Shown: positions 33,889 through 45,939, counted from the first letter of the stretch. The stretch is DNA of 64,000 nucleotides from Apiotrichum sp. Y4204 (GCA_025531455.1 JAMYHL010000119.1:21246-85245); one strand, 5' to 3'. The notes: a model not told the origin generated them from the letters alone. Program-made: numbers and translations.

Positions 33889-35143
33889 ATGTCCGCCACC
33901 ACGCAGACGCCGCCCGGCGCGCCCCAGCCAACAATCACCCCGGCCTCGGCCGTCAGCACCTCTTCTGCCGGCGGCCTCCTCGGCCAACCCCTCACCTCTT
34001 CTTCTTCCCGCGGCCTCCTCGGACAGCCCCTCAACACACCCACCCCCGCGACCCCGGCCACGCCGACGGGCCACCACACGTTCGTCGACGTCTCCGCCAC
34101 CGACGACGACACCGCCGTCCCCGGCCCGACGGGGACTACCGCCAGGGCCGAGCACAAGGGCCCGAGGCCGGATGTGTATTACCTCGTTGTAAGTCGCCAG
34201 GCGGGAGGTTTCGGCGGGAGAGTTCTGCTCGAGACCAGGTCGTACCGGAGAATAGCCCCTAGCGCTCCAGTCGCAAACGAGCACCACTGTCTTCCTGCCC
34301 ACTCGCAGTGACAAAGCCGCAAATACTAATTCCAGCTTCTCGGCATCCTGGTCGTGCTCATCGTCTTTGCCGCGATCCTGACACTCCGGGGCCACCGCAT
34401 GCGACGACGGTATCGCACAGCCACGCAGCTGGCGATTGCGCGCGGCGAGCCCGTCTCGTGGTGGCGCGAAGGGGAGGGCGACGAGCCGGCGCCGCTGTTC
34501 CGCCCGATCCCGCCCGGGCCGCCAGAGCACTGGGCGAGCGTCGGGCGCAGAAAGCAGCGCCGCTGGATGCGCATCCCCATCATGTGGGATGCCGTCGACG
34601 ACGGCGGCGAGAAGGAGCAGATGATCGCCGCCGATGCCGATTCATGTTCCGATTCAGAGTGGAGCCATATTCAGGTACGTCCCCGCGTCCCCCACATGTC
34701 GTCGATTCTGCTTCTCTAACCCCCAGCCCCTCACGGCCCACTCGCTCATTCCCGAGCTGCCGAGCCCGCAGACGTCCCCCGGCCCGGTCCCTGCACCGCC
34801 GACGACCGTCCTCGGTTTGCTGCGGTACGGTTTTACGTACGTGCCGCAGTACCCTGCTGCGCCTGCGGCGCGCGAGAGCGAGCTGGAGCGCGCGGCGGAT
34901 CTGCACCTCGAGGACGACGAGCCGCTCCGCGTCGCGGTTATTGTCCAGATGCCAATGTCTCCCGAGGACGAAGAGCGCGATCGGCAACGCCGCGAAATGG
35001 CCGACGAGGACGAGGATGCCGGATGGCGCGAGGGCATGGAAATTGGCGTGTGGGAGGGAACCGTTGCTGCACCGCAGCAGACGTACCCCCCTCCGCCGCA
35101 CCCCCCTCCGTCGCGTGCGGGCACGCCGCGGCGGCAGTCGTGA
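33889..35143 (+). CDS. Single-pass membrane protein, unknown function
   Basis: Three-exon protein of about 325 residues that I do not recognise. The N-terminal 100 residues are Pro/Thr/Ser-rich with a duplicated GGLLGQPLTSSSS / RGLLGQPLNTP unit. One membrane helix, LLGILVVLIVFAAILTL, directly follows the first intron and is bounded by RGHRMRRRYR, so the C-terminal two thirds are probably cytosolic. The tail includes WASVGRRKQRRWMRIPIMWD, an acidic patch (HLEDDEPLRVAV and PEDEERDRQRREMADEDED) and a proline-rich end. The lack of a cleavable signal suggests a signal-anchor protein. Exons join at GTAAGT and GTACGT donors. It resembles uncharacterised transmembrane proteins seen widely in basidiomycetes; role unknown. 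Confidence 0.75.
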
Positions 35144-35321
35144 TCTCTGTCGGATGTTGTTGTGTATCTCGTGTTCTATAGTGTGCCCCGTATCTGACCG
35201 TGTGATTGTGCCATGATACCCATATACATACATGCTACGTTTTTGAACCAAAGAAGACCAAAGAGCACCAAAGCTAACGCACGCGTGTACGAAGATAACC
35301 CAAACAGAAAACGTATAAATA

Positions 35322-38204
35322 TCATGTCCCCCACGCATACCCCTCGAGCTGGGAGAGGAACGGCTGGATGCTCATCTCAAACGCGCTCCCCTCGAGTCCC
35401 GCATAGTCGATGAGCACGCTCGCCGCGTCGGGCCACAGCGGGATCGTCGGGCCGGCAGCTACGCTCGGCTCGTCCATGACTTGGCTGAGCGCGACTTCGG
35501 GGGAGAGGGAGAGGGCCATGGCATTCGAGCCGATGGGCTGGTTGCCGCTCACGCTCGGCGCTCCGCTCGGGTTCCCAGAACCGCTGGCGCTCAGTCCCGC
35601 AAGCGTCAGTCCCGGGCGCACAGGCGCAAGAGGGTTCGGTACGGCCATGTACGCAAGGGATGGGGTACGCAGGTCGTCGGTGTCGACGCTGCGCTGCGAG
35701 TCGCGGCGCTCGCGCGGCCGGGTGCGCTCGGCAAGAAGAAGGCGGTGAAGTTCGTCGTCCTTCACCTCCTTTGGTTCCGGAGGCGCGTTGGCGCGGAGAC
35801 GGGCGGCGTCGAGGCGCTCGCGCGCACGCTTGCGCAGCCCGAGGAGAGTGTTCAAGCCGTCCTTTACTCTGCAGCCGTCACGAGCAGCGGCAGAGAGGTC
35901 GCATACGATCGACAGACCGCTGAAGGCTGGCGTCGCAAAACCGCACGTCGGCGCCTCGATCGGGATGGCGGCGAGGCACACTGCCGCGGAGAACGCGTGG
36001 AACCAGAAGAACCACCTGGGGTGAGCTTGGCCTTTCGGATTGTACTTACCACCGCTCGGCCAGGGCTGGCGAGTAGAGCACGAGCTGCTTGACAACCTGC
36101 ACAATCTCCTGTGCAGACTCGTAGAGCGCGACAAAGGCCGTCGCGAACGTCCCGTGGCTTGGTGCCTGCGGGCACGCTTTGAGCGCTTGCACAAAGGCCG
36201 CGCGGTTGAGATGCAGCCGCGCCTCGGCGATGAACAGGCGGATGCCAAAGCGCTGCAACACAAGATGCGGATGCAGCGACGCATCCAGCGGGAGGTCCTG
36301 GATCGCAACCGAACACATGAGCGTCTCTGGGAGCGACTTGCGGACTGCCGTCAGCAGGAATACATCCCCACACTCACAGTCCTGCAGCTCAGCATCAAGC
36401 TCGACAACAGCCGAGTATGGCACAGGCGTGGGCTGCACCTGAATGTCGACGACGCTCTCGAGCATCTTGACAAGGCAGTGCTTGGCGTGGTGGTCTGCAT
36501 CAGCACAAAACATCCATCATATTGCGACTCACATCCCGAGTCGTCGACGAAAAAGTGCCCGTCCGCTACGGGGAACTTTGTATCTGCGTGGCGGTTACTG
36601 AGCCCACATGGGCGGCCAAACGCCAGTGCCTGCGTGCGGTCGTATTCCTGCTGTCAGCTGACAATCAGTTTCCCGCCTACCATAAGCTCCCAGTACACCT
36701 TGCGGCGCTCGTCGACGTGGCGGGCGTCGAGGCCAAACGCCTCGCCGTCGCGATGGAGGCCGACCGAGAGCGCAAGCTTGACGGCGTTGCCAAGGAGTGG
36801 CCAGTAGCTCTCCGCACCATTGCCGTCTGGTGTCAGGCGCGCTCCCGGATCTAGCTTACTTGTCTCGCCGCTGTCGTTGAGGACATAGGTGCCGAGCATG
36901 ATCATAGCCTGGACAGTGGCCAGGCTGGCCTTTTCATGTGTGCGCTCAAGACATTCGCGACCGAGCGCAAAGAGTTCCCGGCTGCGCGGGTGGAACGGCG
37001 GGCGCGAGAGGTCAAACATGACCCCGAGTGCCATCGCAAAGAACACGCATGCAAGCTGGTGCGGATGCGCCGTGCCGTCGTACGCGGCGGGAAGATACTC
37101 GTTGTCGAATGTCGGCCGTGGAATGACCTGGTGGCTGCCGTCAGTGGTAGTCAGTATTCCAACTCACATCCAGTTCACATTGTCCCAGTACGCCTCTGTC
37201 ATGCCGCGCCCTTCCTCCCAGTCAGGGAGCAGGGTCTGGATGTCCGCCACGTAGCGCCGTCCCTCGGCGACTCCGGGAGGCACTTCGCGGCGCTGTTCCG
37301 CTGGCTCGAGCAAGGATGGACCGACAGCGACACCAGCTCCAGGTACGTTGACCCCGCTGCCACTCCCCCCTGCACGCTCCTGCTCCCGTTCCTCCCGGTC
37401 GCGGAGGTAGGCGCTGCCCGCAAGACTACCGACGTAGCGTGCCGCGCCGCCGGTGCCGATGGAAAGGCTTCCCGCCGTGGCGGCAACGTGTGGGTCGCCA
37501 GACGTTGGCCGGTCTGACCGCTTCTCGGTGCGGTCCCGCTCGTCTTGTGCTGGGCGCGCTGCGGTTGTGCTTTTCCCCGCCGTCGGCCGATCCTCCATCA
37601 TTGCCGCCTCTAAAATCGCTATCCGCTGCTGCAGCTCGCTCACGGGTTCCGCCCTGGGGTCAGTATTGCAGCAAATGTATCACGGATACATCAGATGATC
37701 CGCTGGACTCTACCCACTTTTTCCGCCGCTCGCGCTCCATCACGCCGTCGGGGCAGATGGACGCGCACCCGCGCCGCTCACACATGGTGCACGGCCACGA
37801 CTTTGAGCATTTCAGCTTGAGTCTGGGGTCAGCGAAGGAGGCAGAGCTTGAAGCGGGAGGCGGGCAGTACCGCTATCCACCCCTGCTCCCGGTGCGACTC
37901 ACCGCCGGCACTCTGCACAGCTATACCTCTTTCGCCCCCGCTTCCTCCGTTCGAGGAGCACTGTTCCGTTGGCAGCATCGCCCTCGTCACGCCTGGCGGC
38001 GACGGCACTCGCGACGGGCTCCGACTCGCCTGCGCGCGGGGCGATGCGCGGGGGCAGCCGCGACGGCGGGGAGATTGCGGCGTTTGGCGACGTGTTGACT
38101 GGACTGGGGATGAGGGGGTTTGTCGGGCTCGGGATGAGCGGGTTTGTCGGCGTCGTGTTGGTGTTTGTCGGCGAGAGGAGGGCCGAGGCCATCAGGTCGG
38201 CCAT
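35322..38204 (-). CDS. Zn2Cys6 transcription factor with fungal-specific regulatory domain
   Basis: Nuclear regulator of the Gal4-type class. The first exon (MADLMASALLSPTNTN and a Pro/Thr/Asn-rich activation-type stretch) runs into the zinc cluster, which is split by an intron: YSCAECRR | LKLKCSKSWPCTMCERRG, ending in a C-x8-C, preceded by basic RRKRGRKR. A coiled segment follows (VSELQQRIAILEAAMM), then a Ser/Gly-rich linker. The fungal-specific transcription-factor domain spans VFFAMALGVMFDLSRP, ATVQAMIMLGTYVLN, LALSVGLHRDGEAFGLDARH and ERRKVYWELM. The C-terminal half holds a further helical part and a low-complexity tail. Eight or more exons are needed. Target genes are unknown; the sugar porter lies next upstream at 39749-42354 but shares no promoter with it. 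Confidence 0.88.
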
Positions 38205-39748
38205 CGTGGATGTAGAGTGAGTAGAGATGGAGATGGGAGTGAATGAGAGAATGAGGAGATGAGCATGTGGATTGTAATGGAATGGATGGTATCCCTCGTT
38301 GTTCCACTTCCCATATGCTCGCTCTCCGGGGTCCCCCCTCTGGCTCTCTCCCTCGGCTACGCCGGGTGCTGTTGTGTGTAGCCCGATAAGTCCCCGCCCG
38401 GACTGAGCTCTTATTGGACCAAGATAACCTCGGCAAACTGGCACTGGCGGACTGGGCTCAACACAAACAACACGCTTGTAGAAGAGATGCATGCATCGCC
38501 ATCACCAAAGCATGTCGGCGCCGCTGTGCTCGTCGCCATCATCGAGTCCGAGACCGCTGCCACAGTCTGTGGCCGATGTACGAAAAAGTGCTGCCTTGCA
38601 TCCAGCCTCGATGCTTACTCGAGCATCCCCATCCCCCTCCTCGGTGATTGCGGTGCGGCGCCCCGATTTCCACAAACCTCCACACTACGACTGGTTCTTG
38701 TCTGTTGCTGCTCACATGGCCATCATCGATGCCCATCTTGTAATTGCCATTGTCCATCGTGCTCAGTTTCTGCCCAATCTCTAGAGCTGTGTCAGGTGCG
38801 GCCATCTAGGATGCTTAATGCCCACCTCCCCGCGGCTATGCTTGTTATTCACTACTGTACCCACTAGTACTGCGTGGCCCGGCATGGGCTATACCCCATG
38901 ACCCCACATGGTGCCACTGCCGCTCTTCTTTTCCTGCATTTTCCCGCATATCCTGGCGGTATATCCAGTGACATGCACGTACTCTCTTGGTTTCTGAAGC
39001 TCTGAAGCACTCAAAGCACCCATTCACACACCCCGCAGGCTCCCCGTCCGCCCCCTGGCCCTGCATCGTACACGTTTCCAACCCTACATCCAGTCCCTAG
39101 CATCCCCTCCAGGCCCTCGTCCATATGCGTCCATCTCGATTGAGCCCACCCCCACTGGCCAGATGGCACTTGGCAACATGGCCACTGCGGCCCTGCGGCC
39201 TGCGGCAAGTATCGGTAGGTAGGTCACCGAGATCCTAGCTTCCTAGGGGCCCATGGCGCAATGGGAATGGTAATGACTCGTCCCTGTGTGGCCCATTTGT
39301 TACTCTCAAACACCGGTCTTGCTCTCTCCTCCACCGGGTCCAACCTACTAGCTCCATTGCTTGAATCAAGCCCCACCGTGGGGCCATGCGGGGAAGTATC
39401 CTGTACTCCTGCCCAGCAAAGCCCAGCCCCTCCCAGCCCTTCTTAGGGTATTAAGGAAGACCCACGCGGGAAACATTCTCATGCCATAGCAAAAAAGACT
39501 ATGCTACAAATATATCATGCAGGTGAGGCTCGGCATCGACCGCGCGGAATGGGGTGGGGCAGTGGAGAGACAGAAAGGTGGCGAGTATTGGCTATAATAG
39601 TCAGGTGACACAGCCCACCTTTCCCCCATCCTCTATGTGCGCGGCGAGCCTGGTGATGGGCTTCTCGGCTCACTGGTGTCGAGCCCTGCCGTCAGCGGAA
39701 TGCAAATCACGTTGCCTAGACCTGGATAGCCAACTCACTCGCGAGTTC
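38205..39748. other. Promoter-scale intergenic, 38205-39748
   Basis: Upstream of the transcription factor and downstream of the sugar porter. It is unusually rich in C4/G4 runs (for example near 38895, 39030, 39100, 39150, 39372, 39550), resembling clustered zinc-finger sites of the CCCC/GGGG type. No gene seen. Confidence 0.45.
39370..39384. promoter_or_regulatory. 15-bp perfect palindrome GCCCCAC-C-GTGGGGC
   Basis: Two 7-base arms around one central base, 1.2 kb upstream of the zinc-cluster gene. Possible dimeric factor site; purely inferred. Confidence 0.3.
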
Positions 39749-42354
39749 CTAGTCGCTCCCGATCGTGTTGTATCGTCCACGGCTAGGCTGGTCGCGCTTG
39801 CGCCGCCCGCCAACGAGCCCCTCGAATGCATCCGTCACTCGTCCGAGCAACGAGTTGTCGTGCCGCGCGCTGGGTACCGGGGACCCCAAGCGGGAGCTGG
39901 GCAGAGACGACGACCGGCGGGAATGTGAGTTGCCCCGCCCAGCACGTGTACTTGGGACAAGCGAGGACGTCTCCGTCTCGGTGCCCCCTTCCTCCATGTC
40001 TTCCATATCCGAGGTGGAGCACACATCGTCGTACGCAGGTGGAGATTCTGCCGTCAGTCACAGATGACACACACAACGCACCGTCGCCGAACAGGCGGTC
40101 CATCTCCTCCAGGGGCACACCGCGCGTCTCGGGGTAAACTGAGGTCAGCATCAAGGCGCCGATGCGGCATGCGCCACGCACGGAAGTAGACTAAATGTCA
40201 GCCAAAATTTCATATCCCTTATCGCTCACCGAGAATAAACGAGATCACACAGAAGAAGGCGTGCATCGGGTAGAGACGCCATCCGATGAGCTCCTGGAAC
40301 ACCGGGGTGGTCACTCCGACCCAGTAGTTGGCGACCCAGTTCTGGAATGAGCAAACTGCGGCGACTTAGACACTCACAGTAGCAGTCGACAGCGACACTC
40401 CCTTTGCGCGGAAGGGCAGAGGCATAATCTCGGGCGGATAGAGCCAGGGAATCGGGCCCCAACTCATTCCGAATGCAAAGTTGTAGATGATAACGCACGC
40501 GACGACTGGGGGTGAGCAATGGGCTACTTGCTTTGGCAACAGCCCACTCACCAGCTTTAGGCGTGATCGCCTGGTCAATGTAGATCCACCATCCAGTGGC
40601 GCTGAGCGCGATCGCCATTGCGACGGCTCCCCACAGAAGGATGGGACGACGCCCGGCATGGTCCGTGAGCCACCACCTGTGGGGTTAGTGAGATCCAGAG
40701 CGGGAAGCGCGCCAACGCACGGAGGTATGGAGCTGCAGACGTAAAACAGAGAGTTGATGCCTGTCATGAGAATCGCGTCGCGACCAATCCATCCGGCCTC
40801 TGAATGTCAGTGGAAAGAAAGTAGCGCTGACTCACGCTCGAATACCTGTGAATCGCGGTGGTCAGTACAAGGCGTCGAGGGACGGGGAAGAAAGTGCGCG
40901 AGCACGGTGAATGAGAAGGTGAACAACGAGAGGAGGAAACCCGAATGGATGTACGCACCAAAGGAGCATAGTAGGAAATAACTGATGGGTTAGCAGCGCA
41001 TCAACATGTGGTGACCCACCATTGATGCCGTTCAGCTGCGCGAAGAGCTGGCTGCTCATGGCGATGAGCACGCGCCCACGGTATCGTGTCCAGAGCGCCT
41101 TGTACGAGCGGTCACCGACAGCGCGCTGTTGTCAACTTGGACTGCTCGAGGTTTCCTGCCTCTGGTGAGATGATATCGCCACTCACATCAGCAATGACTC
41201 CATCGCGGATCTCCTGGTACTCGAGCTGCACGCCCTCGTCGTTGATCGACTTTCCCTGGAAATCGGCAATGACGTTGAGGCCCTCCTCGTCATGGTCCTT
41301 GTCAATGAGGTAACGCGGAGACTCGGGGCAGACAAAGCTTCCCAAGCCGAGGGTCAGGCCGCCAAGGATCTGGATCGAGAGCGGGAGACGCCACGACCAG
41401 TCGGACTCGATGAAGCTGCACGCATAGTCGATCCACACCGACGAGCTGTAGCCGACAATGTTACCGGTGAACTCGAGCGCGCCAAGGAAGCCGCGAAGAG
41501 CGGGCGGTGAGACTGCCGTTAGAGAGGGAAGGACAGGTTGGAACTCACTCTCTGCTTGGTAGATTGGAACCACCATACTGCTTGTCAGCATAACTTGCGA
41601 GAGATACGTTCGGTGCTTTGAGGTCTGCCAGCCAGCACCCACCTCAACATGCCGACGCCGCAGCCGGACACGAAGCGGCCAAACACCATCATGTGGTAGC
41701 CGTTGCACCACGTCTGGAAACAGCCGCCAATAGAGAAAAGTGCTGCGCCGATGCGCATCGTCATGCGGCGGCCATACCTGTCCGCGGAGGCGGCAGCAAG
41801 GAGGGAGGTGACTGCGGTGAGTAGAGAGCCATGGGTGATGTCGGAAAGAGAAGTGGAAGATAGAGAGAGAAGAGAGAAAGATGAAGGCAAGACTGGATGG
41901 ATAGAGGGAAGACGCCAGGACTCACTGAATGCGCCGATTTCAAGCACCGCGACCATACTGTCCGTCAGCCATGCACGACGCCGCGCAACTCGACTCACTT
42001 GCCCAGCTCGGTGGCCGTCGGCTGGTTGACTATCGTTAGCACGCCCGGCATCGGGGCTCACAATATGCTCTGGGAGTCAGCTCTGTTCAGCGTCCGACTC
42101 ACTTGAAATACGGGCCCGTGATAACGCCGGACATGACGCTGCGGTGTGAGTGGAGTGCAGGAAGAGGAAGCTTCGCGCCCGCTGTCTGCGACCTCGCGAC
42201 TCGCGACTCGCCACTAAACCTACCCCTGGTCGTATCTGCTGTCAGCTGCATCCTTTCTCATCTCATGCACGCACCCAAAGAGCCATACTCCAATGCTGAG
42301 GAACACGCTCACGCTGTAGAGCAGCCCGTTGCCGCGCAGGCGAGTGTCGGCCAT
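39749..42354 (-). CDS. MFS sugar porter (hexose transporter type)
   Basis: Twelve-helix plasma-membrane sugar transporter. Family signatures are all present: WLFGYDQGVMSGVITGPYF near the first helix, ADRYGRRMTMRIGA (the D-R-x-G-R-R loop), PESPRYLIDKDHDEEG after helix 6, QLFAQLNGING, GRRPILLWGAVA, WGPIPWLYPPEIMPLPFRAK with GVSLSTATNW, and LYPETRGVPLEEMDRLFGD near the end. The cytosolic tail is serine-rich, ending PSRGRYNTIGSD. There are at least ten introns; one exon (42224-42235) is only 12 nt and encodes the YDQG motif. The start MADTRLRGNGLLYSVS at 42354 gives a very short cytosolic N-terminus. The transported sugar cannot be told from sequence. Confidence 0.88.
42224..42235 (-). other. 12-nt microexon in the sugar porter
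   Basis: ATACGACCAGGG on the minus strand between an acceptor GCAG and a donor GTAGGT. It supplies YDQ and parts of both flanking Gly codons in the GYDQG signature; the upstream intron is 39 nt. Confidence 0.75.
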
Positions 42355-43524
42355 GGTGCTGCTGCCGCGTGCGGTGGGGATGGGAGTGGAGGAGAGAGGG
42401 AGAGTGAGTGCAAATGCAAGAGTTGTGACGTGGTGAGATCAAGGTGGATGGGTATAGGTTTGGAGGGAGCGGCGTGACAAAGGAGAAACAAGAGGGAGCG
42501 CAGTAGTGTATCAAGTAACAACGCAACCGGCGGATGGAAGAATCCCTTGGCACTGGTTGGCGCTACCGGCAACGGCGAGGAAAGGGGGCCGGCGGTGTGA
42601 TTCTATGCAGTCGCGATCGGGATGTGTCTGAAATCTAGGTGTCTAGGGTGTAGATGGCGACGATAAGAAAGAATGAGAGGATTGAAGGATGCTGTTCGTC
42701 ATCAGGCGGTTGTCGTCGTCGTCGTCGTGGACACAGCCGAGTTGCCTCGAAGTGGTTTATCTCTCTGCATGCTGTGTGTTTCAGGGCGCGGAGCTTTTAT
42801 CGCACGCGTGTAGGAATGGGGCCACAATTTTCCCCCACTCACCCCATCCATTCGCGTCTCCACAAAAACAACCACAACCCACTATCTCTGACACGTCTCT
42901 CTCTTTCATACTTCTGATGACTGCATGTATCGCATCATCTGCATACGCGCACCGAAACACGTCTGAGAACGTCCTTGGATCGATATCTCTTGAATGTGGG
43001 ACAGCGTGTTTTGGTGGCTACTCCCCTTCACCCTCCACCCCCTACCTCGGCTTCCCTGACGCCACCTGCGTCAGCTTGCAATTCGGGGTTGATACCAATC
43101 ACTCAGACATCTGCATCCTGGACGTTGATCACAAGCGATATCTTTGCAGTATAGATGCCGGGTGAGATAGCGAGGACAGCAATGCATATGGCGAGAGCCA
43201 CGGCGAAAGCGGTGAGCGAGCGAAAGGGATCTGTACAGCTAGCCCTGTGCTGGTTGCTTGCTCGGCAGCGTGGTGGCTCCGCAGTATCTCCCCCCACAAC
43301 CCCACACGCAGAACCCTGTATGGGGCACTCGATGCATCCTCGATCCATCCCATCCATCCCATCTGTCCAATTGTCCAAGACACCCATGCTATCGATATCA
43401 GCATCGCAACGTCTCTCCTCCCATCGCAACTCCTCCCCAACAGCTGCCCCTAGACACGAATGCAATCCAGCTCCCAAGCCTACAACCTACAATTTTACAA
43501 GATCACGACAGATACAAACACTCC
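42355..43524. other. Intergenic, 42355-43524
   Basis: Promoter of the leftward sugar porter and 3' flank of the RING gene. No coding support seen. Confidence 0.5.
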
Positions 43525-44208
43525 CTATCCCGTATACACCCTCAGCCACCCACTCACGCCCTGGCGGCAGACAAGGCACTGCGCCGCCTGCGGCCCATCC
43601 AGAGAAAGCAACACCTGCCCGCCGTCGGCGCTCGCGCGCGCGAGCCCGCTCCCCTGTGCAGAGTCGAGCAGGTCGCGCCCGCGCATCTCGCCGCCGCGCA
43701 CACCCTCCCGCGGAGGAATATATCCGCCCACGCCCCGGCGGCTGCTGCCGGCCAGTGCGCGGGACAGCGCAACGTTGTACGGCACCCGGCCGTCGCGGTG
43801 CGGATCTGCGGTCGACGGTGGACTCGCTTCGCTTGCCTCGCACGGCCGTGACTTGTGCATCAGCAGCGGGGCGCACAGGTGACATAAGTTGAGGTGGGCG
43901 CCTGATATCGCTGTGAGCTTTGAGATGTGGAAGCCATGTCACGTACATGGGAGGAGGACGGCGGAGGGTGTGCGTGTCAGACAGAGGAGGCAGAGGGGAT
44001 AGGGGTTCTCGGGTGCGGTATTCTCAGCTGCAAGGACGCGGGAGGAGGTCGTGGGAGAAGTGCTGGCCGACGATGGCGGGGACAGGGATTCGGATCCATC
44101 AGAGCCGGGAGAGGTGGAGAGAGCAGAGGTTTCTGGCTGCCCGTCGCCACGCCGCGCGCGGCGGAGCGCGTCGAGCTCGAGGCCGAGCGCGGAGAGATCC
44201 ATCGTCAT
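43525..44208 (-). CDS. RING-finger protein with a long insertion in the RING
   Basis: Probable E3 ubiquitin ligase of 212 residues, two exons (43947-44208, 43525-43901). After a Ser/Thr-rich N-terminal half come the first six zinc ligands, CLLCLTRTPSAVLLPCAHLN followed by LCHLC, an exact C-x2-C-x11-C-x-H-x3-C-x2-C, with the intron inside the Pro-Cys pair. The last two ligands appear only about 98 residues later in AAQCLVCRQGVSGWLRVYTG, the typical end of MULAN/Cgrf1-type RINGs. The insert is glycine/arginine-rich and probably disordered. No membrane segment is certain. In the same frame a TAG at 44227-44229 separates this start from an upstream open stretch (MTSSIIEVAAECPTTPPRYH), so the true 5' end may lie further upstream through an intron ending CTTTTAG. 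Confidence 0.68.
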
Positions 44209-44755
44209 GAAGTGGAAGACGACGATCTAAAAGAGATGCATGACGCTGAGGTGGTATCGAGGCGGCGTGGTTGGGCACTCGGCGGCCACCTCGATGATCG
44301 AGGAGGTCATGTGAGCTGCCTGCCCGGTTCTCGGTAAACAGCATTGGGAACAAGAATGGCGGAGGATGCCGAGATCCGAGGCCAACTCCGGTCGGAGAAT
44401 AGGCTGGGTGGAACCGAGATGCCGCTCGTCCCTCTCGCCCACTTATCTCTGTCATATCGAGGGTGTCGAGCTGCAGATTGGGCATCGGGAAGGACCCACA
44501 CCCTAACTCATGCATGCTCACATCTCACATCGCAGTGTAGTCGGTACTGTGCAGTGTGCAGTGAGCCGTGTCGACTCTGATACCATGGAAATGGCCTTGA
44601 GGATCGAGAATCACGAGTGGGGGTCACGTGACTCGTATTCCATAAACATTCCGATTCCCGCCACCTTCTAAGCAACTTTGTCAGTCTCCACATCCACCAC
44701 GACAACTGGATCGCGACATGAGACTGACCTCCCGACAGCTTGCTGACAAACGTGA

Positions 44756-44779
44756 TGGACGCCGCAGTGGACGCCGCAG
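44756..44779 (+). repeat. 12-bp perfect tandem duplication
   Basis: TGGACGCCGCAG occurs twice in direct succession. Confidence 0.8.
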
Positions 44780-44851
44780 GGGACTTCATTGTTTTCATGA
44801 CTTGACACTACCAAACAGTTGTTTTTCTCGCCATTCGGTTGCCGGTTCGCA

Positions 44852-44935
44852 TTTTGATCTCATTCTTTTGCTGATTCTTGTTCTGATTCTGACTGGATCC
44901 TGACTTGATTCTGCCGATTTCTTTCAGTGATTCCT
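44852..44935 (+). repeat. Degenerate TGATTCT repeat
   Basis: About five imperfect copies of TGATTCT/TGACTTGATTCT in an otherwise pyrimidine-rich stretch just downstream of the second lectin-like gene. Confidence 0.55.
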
Positions 44936-44995
44936 TTATCCTCCCTCTCTTTTCGGTTCTTATCGGCATCGCGGAGAGAGGCGTGCGCTCGCGCC

Positions 44996-45939
44996 CTAGG
45001 CCTCGGCCTGCGCCGCGGCCGTGGCGTTCCTCAGCCACTCCAGCGAGGTGGCGACGTCCTCAATCTTGAACGGGTTTTCCTGAGGTGGTCAGTAAAGTAG
45101 ACAGCCATCGCCGGGGGTCATCTTGAATCACATCGCCGTCTCCCACGAGCTGCACTCACCTCATCATCACGCGCGGCAATCGTCGCAGCACGCTCTTCAA
45201 TACCCCGCTTTCGCGCCGCCCAGCCGACGTTGAACCGCTGCCCGGGCTTCCACGAAGTGCACGGCTGCAACGTGATCACCTCGCTGATTATGCCGTTGCC
45301 CGCGTCAAGGCAGAGGGACGGGTCTGGTGTCAGTGAAGGCCGAGCTACGAGGGGGGCGAGCTCGATGGAAAATGGGATGGGCTTCCGATAGGACAAAGCG
45401 GTCTGCCTCCCGCTCGCTCCGAGATCTCTTGTTTCCCAATTTGAGGAGACTTTAAGCTTCTCCTTTGATAACCTCCCCCCGCTACTCACTCGAGCTGAGC
45501 GCAATCGTCCCGTCCCACTGATGATTGAAGATCTGCTGCCCTTGGCCATTGCATGGCGTAAGGTTGACCGGCTGGCCAGCGCCGTTGGCGGTCGCGCAGA
45601 AGAAGGGGTTGTTCGCGAACTGGATTGGCGTCGGGGTGCGCTCGCCCCATGACCAGCGCCAGAGGGGAGCCCAAGCGGGCAGGCAAGGCATCCTGGCATG
45701 AGCGACGGACAAAGGTGGGAGGGTGAAACTCCAGGAACATTGGACGTGGATCGTACGCCAAGGTGCAAACGTACACCCATCGCACCCCTCTTACTGATAT
45801 CCACTCACATGAGGAGATTCGCATTCGGGCTCCACGAAACCCAGCCGACACACATGTTGCTCTGGGCCTGCGGGAGGAGGGTCACGAACGCGGACGCCGT
45901 GGAGAGGTACGTCATGGCGACGAGGGCGAGGAGCTTCAT
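44996..45939 (-). CDS. Second secreted ricin-B-type lectin-like protein
   Basis: Secreted beta-trefoil-type protein of about 200 residues. The signal peptide MKLLALVAMTYLSTASAFVT is followed by NMCVGWVSWSPNANLLM, then PIQFANNPFFCATANGAGQP with LTPCNGQGQQIFNHQWDGTI, then PSLCLDAGNGIISEVITLQP and CTSWKPGQRFNV, the CLDAG...LQPC...Q.F pattern of ricin-B-type repeats. The last exon encodes ENPFKIEDVATSLEWLRNAT. Four exons join in phase with GTGAGT donors at each boundary. It shares the overall plan, though little sequence, with the gene at 2717-3430. No enzyme domain is attached. The ligand and role (surface, mating or defence) are unknown. Confidence 0.7.

Larger units (their letters stand above)
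44209..44995. other. Intergenic, 44209-44995
   Basis: Contains a possible upstream exon of the RING gene near 44230-44320, a perfect 12-bp tandem duplication and a TGATTCT-rich stretch next to the second lectin-like gene. Confidence 0.45.
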
